Assembly: GCF_022132145.1 (NCBI RefSeq) | Contig: NZ_JAJISP010000001.1 | Span: 1-64,000 of the forward strand | Direction of reading: 5' to 3' | From: Pseudomonas sp. MMS21 TM103 | GTDB taxonomy: Bacteria; Pseudomonadota; Gammaproteobacteria; Pseudomonadales; Pseudomonadaceae | Length of the DNA: 64,000 nucleotides | Shown here: in pieces, positions 63,259-64,000 of the stretch | Numbering within the stretch: the first letter of the stretch is position 1 | How the letters are laid out: every line of letters starts with the position of its first letter | The notes under the pieces: generated by a model | Told to the model about the DNA's origin: nothing | Seen by the model: only the letters and a program-made list of their open reading frames with translations | Databases searched by the model: none | Position numbers and translations under genes: made by a program

Positions 63259-64000
63259 ATGCACACCTTCTTTATCTCGCCCACCGGCTTTGGCGTCGGC
63301 CTCACCTCCATTAGCCTCGGCCTGGTTGGCGGCCTGGAGCGCGCCGGCCTCAAGGTCGGCTTCTTCAAGCCGATCGCCCAGCCCCATCAGGGCGACGCCG
63401 GCCCGGAACGCTCCAGCGAACTGATCGCCCGCACCCATGGTTTGCATTCGCCCAAGCCGCTGGCCCTGGCGCATGTCGAGCGCATGCTCGGCGACGGCCA
63501 ACTGGATGAACTGCTCGAAGAAATCATCAGCCTGTATCACCAGGCCGCCGCCGGTAAGGATGTGATCATCGTCGAAGGCATGGTGCCGACCCGTCAGGCC
63601 AGCTATGCGGCGCGGGTCAACTTCCATCTGGCCAAGAGCCTGGACGCCGAGGTGATCCTGGTCTCGGCTCCGGAACAGGAAAGCCTGAGTGAACTGTGCG
63701 ATCGGTTAGAAATCCATGCGCAGCTGTTTGGCGGTCCGCGAGACCCGAAAGTACTCGGGGTCATCATCAACAAGGTGCGCAGCGAAGATGGCGTCGCAGC
63801 CTTCTGCGAGCGCTTGCAAGAACACTCGCCGCTGCTCAAGAACGAAGACTTCCGCCTGCTGGGCTGCATTCCCTGGCAGGACGAGCTGAACGCCCCGCGT
63901 ACCCGCGACATCGCCGACCTGCTCGGCGCCCGCGTGCTCAACGCCGGCGACTACGAACAACGGCGCATGCTCAGGATCATGCTCTGTGCCCGCGCCGTGG
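63259..64000 (+). CDS. pta: Phosphate acetyltransferase, 5' part (continues past window)
   Basis: The frame opens at an ATG (63259) with GGAG nine bases before it and stays open to the window end; 247 codons are visible. MHTFFISPTGFGVGLTSISLGLVGGLERAGLKVGFFKPI is the AAA_26 N-terminal regulatory domain of the long, PtaI-type enzymes, which is followed by a DRTGG domain and the catalytic PTA_PTB domain (outside). It converts acetyl-CoA and phosphate to acetyl phosphate, the partner of AckA upstream. Confidence 0.93.
   Translation, partial: MHTFFISPTGFGVGLTSISLGLVGGLERAGLKVGFFKPIAQPHQGDAGPERSSELIARTHGLHSPKPLALAHVERMLGDGQLDELLEEIISLYHQAAAGKDVIIVEGMVPTRQASYAARVNFHLAKSLDAEVILVSAPEQESLSELCDRLEIHAQLFGGPRDPKVLGVIINKVRSEDGVAAFCERLQEHSPLLKNEDFRLLGCIPWQDELNAPRTRDIADLLGARVLNAGDYEQRRMLRIMLCARAV

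Overview
The window is chromosomal DNA from a Pseudomonas-type gammaproteobacterium. The support is gene content: LapA/LapG/LapD biofilm genes, a PhaG-type transacylase, a PhhR-type regulator, a short SB-type LOV photoreceptor, CcoG, CysZ, and FolM/FolE/FolX for tetrahydromonapterin. High GC with long antisense shadow ORFs and short GC-rich hairpin repeats between genes fits too. Species cannot be fixed from the sequence alone.

Layout. 1-7.3 kb: the C-terminal part of a giant RTX adhesin, a small conserved protein, then the convergent lapG-lapD pair (c-di-GMP receptor and periplasmic protease controlling adhesin release). 7.5-8.5 kb: three small lipoproteins, two translationally coupled and sharing a C-terminal motif. 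8.78-19.0 kb: a guanidine-I (ykkC) riboswitch followed by an ABC importer, two DUF1989 proteins (carboxyguanidine deiminase subunits), a biotin-dependent guanidine/urea carboxylase and allophanate hydrolase, a complete route from guanidine to ammonia and CO2. 19-22.7 kb: diguanylate cyclase, CWC protein, RsuA-type pseudouridine synthase, PhaG.

22.8-27.6 kb: a small genomic island in the 3' end of tRNA-Gly(CCC), bounded by an imperfect 24-bp att duplication. It holds an integrase remnant, a tiny Gly-rich ORF and a two-gene nuclease (DUF4297/Cap4-like) plus Ski2-like helicase operon, a probable anti-phage system. 27.8-34.3 kb: a MocR regulator, CcoG, a sulfite/nitrite reductase with DUF934 partner (like the P. 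aeruginosa PA4129-PA4132 cluster), and an LrgA/LrgB pair. 34.5-43.8 kb: a secreted lectin-like protein, DMT exporter, I78 inhibitor lipoprotein, the scar of a deleted malonate decarboxylase operon, PhhR, and acyl-CoA/aldolase/hydrolase metabolism genes.

43.9-49.0 kb: a probable light-responsive block (short LOV protein, PilZ-like protein, MerR/LitR-like regulator with a degenerate B12 domain, DUF393 protein, small protein, folM-folE-folX), with repeated TGTACA boxes in the intergenic regions. 49-55.4 kb: DUF1244, HopJ, thioredoxin reductase with a terminator-like hairpin in its leader, CysZ, a desaturase-SRPBCC fusion with a divergent LysR, and a GT4 glycosyltransferase. 55.5-58 kb: a Fur-box-controlled locus with a truncated aldolase and an intact TonB receptor, probably a deletion scar. 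58-64 kb: an OYE/TetR pair with a shared operator, glutathione peroxidase, SlyD-type FKBP, a DUF3565 gene with an in-frame amber codon, ackA and the start of pta.

The best candidates for under-described biology are the nuclease-helicase island, the LOV/LitR/pterin block with its TGTACA operators, and the paired small lipoproteins.
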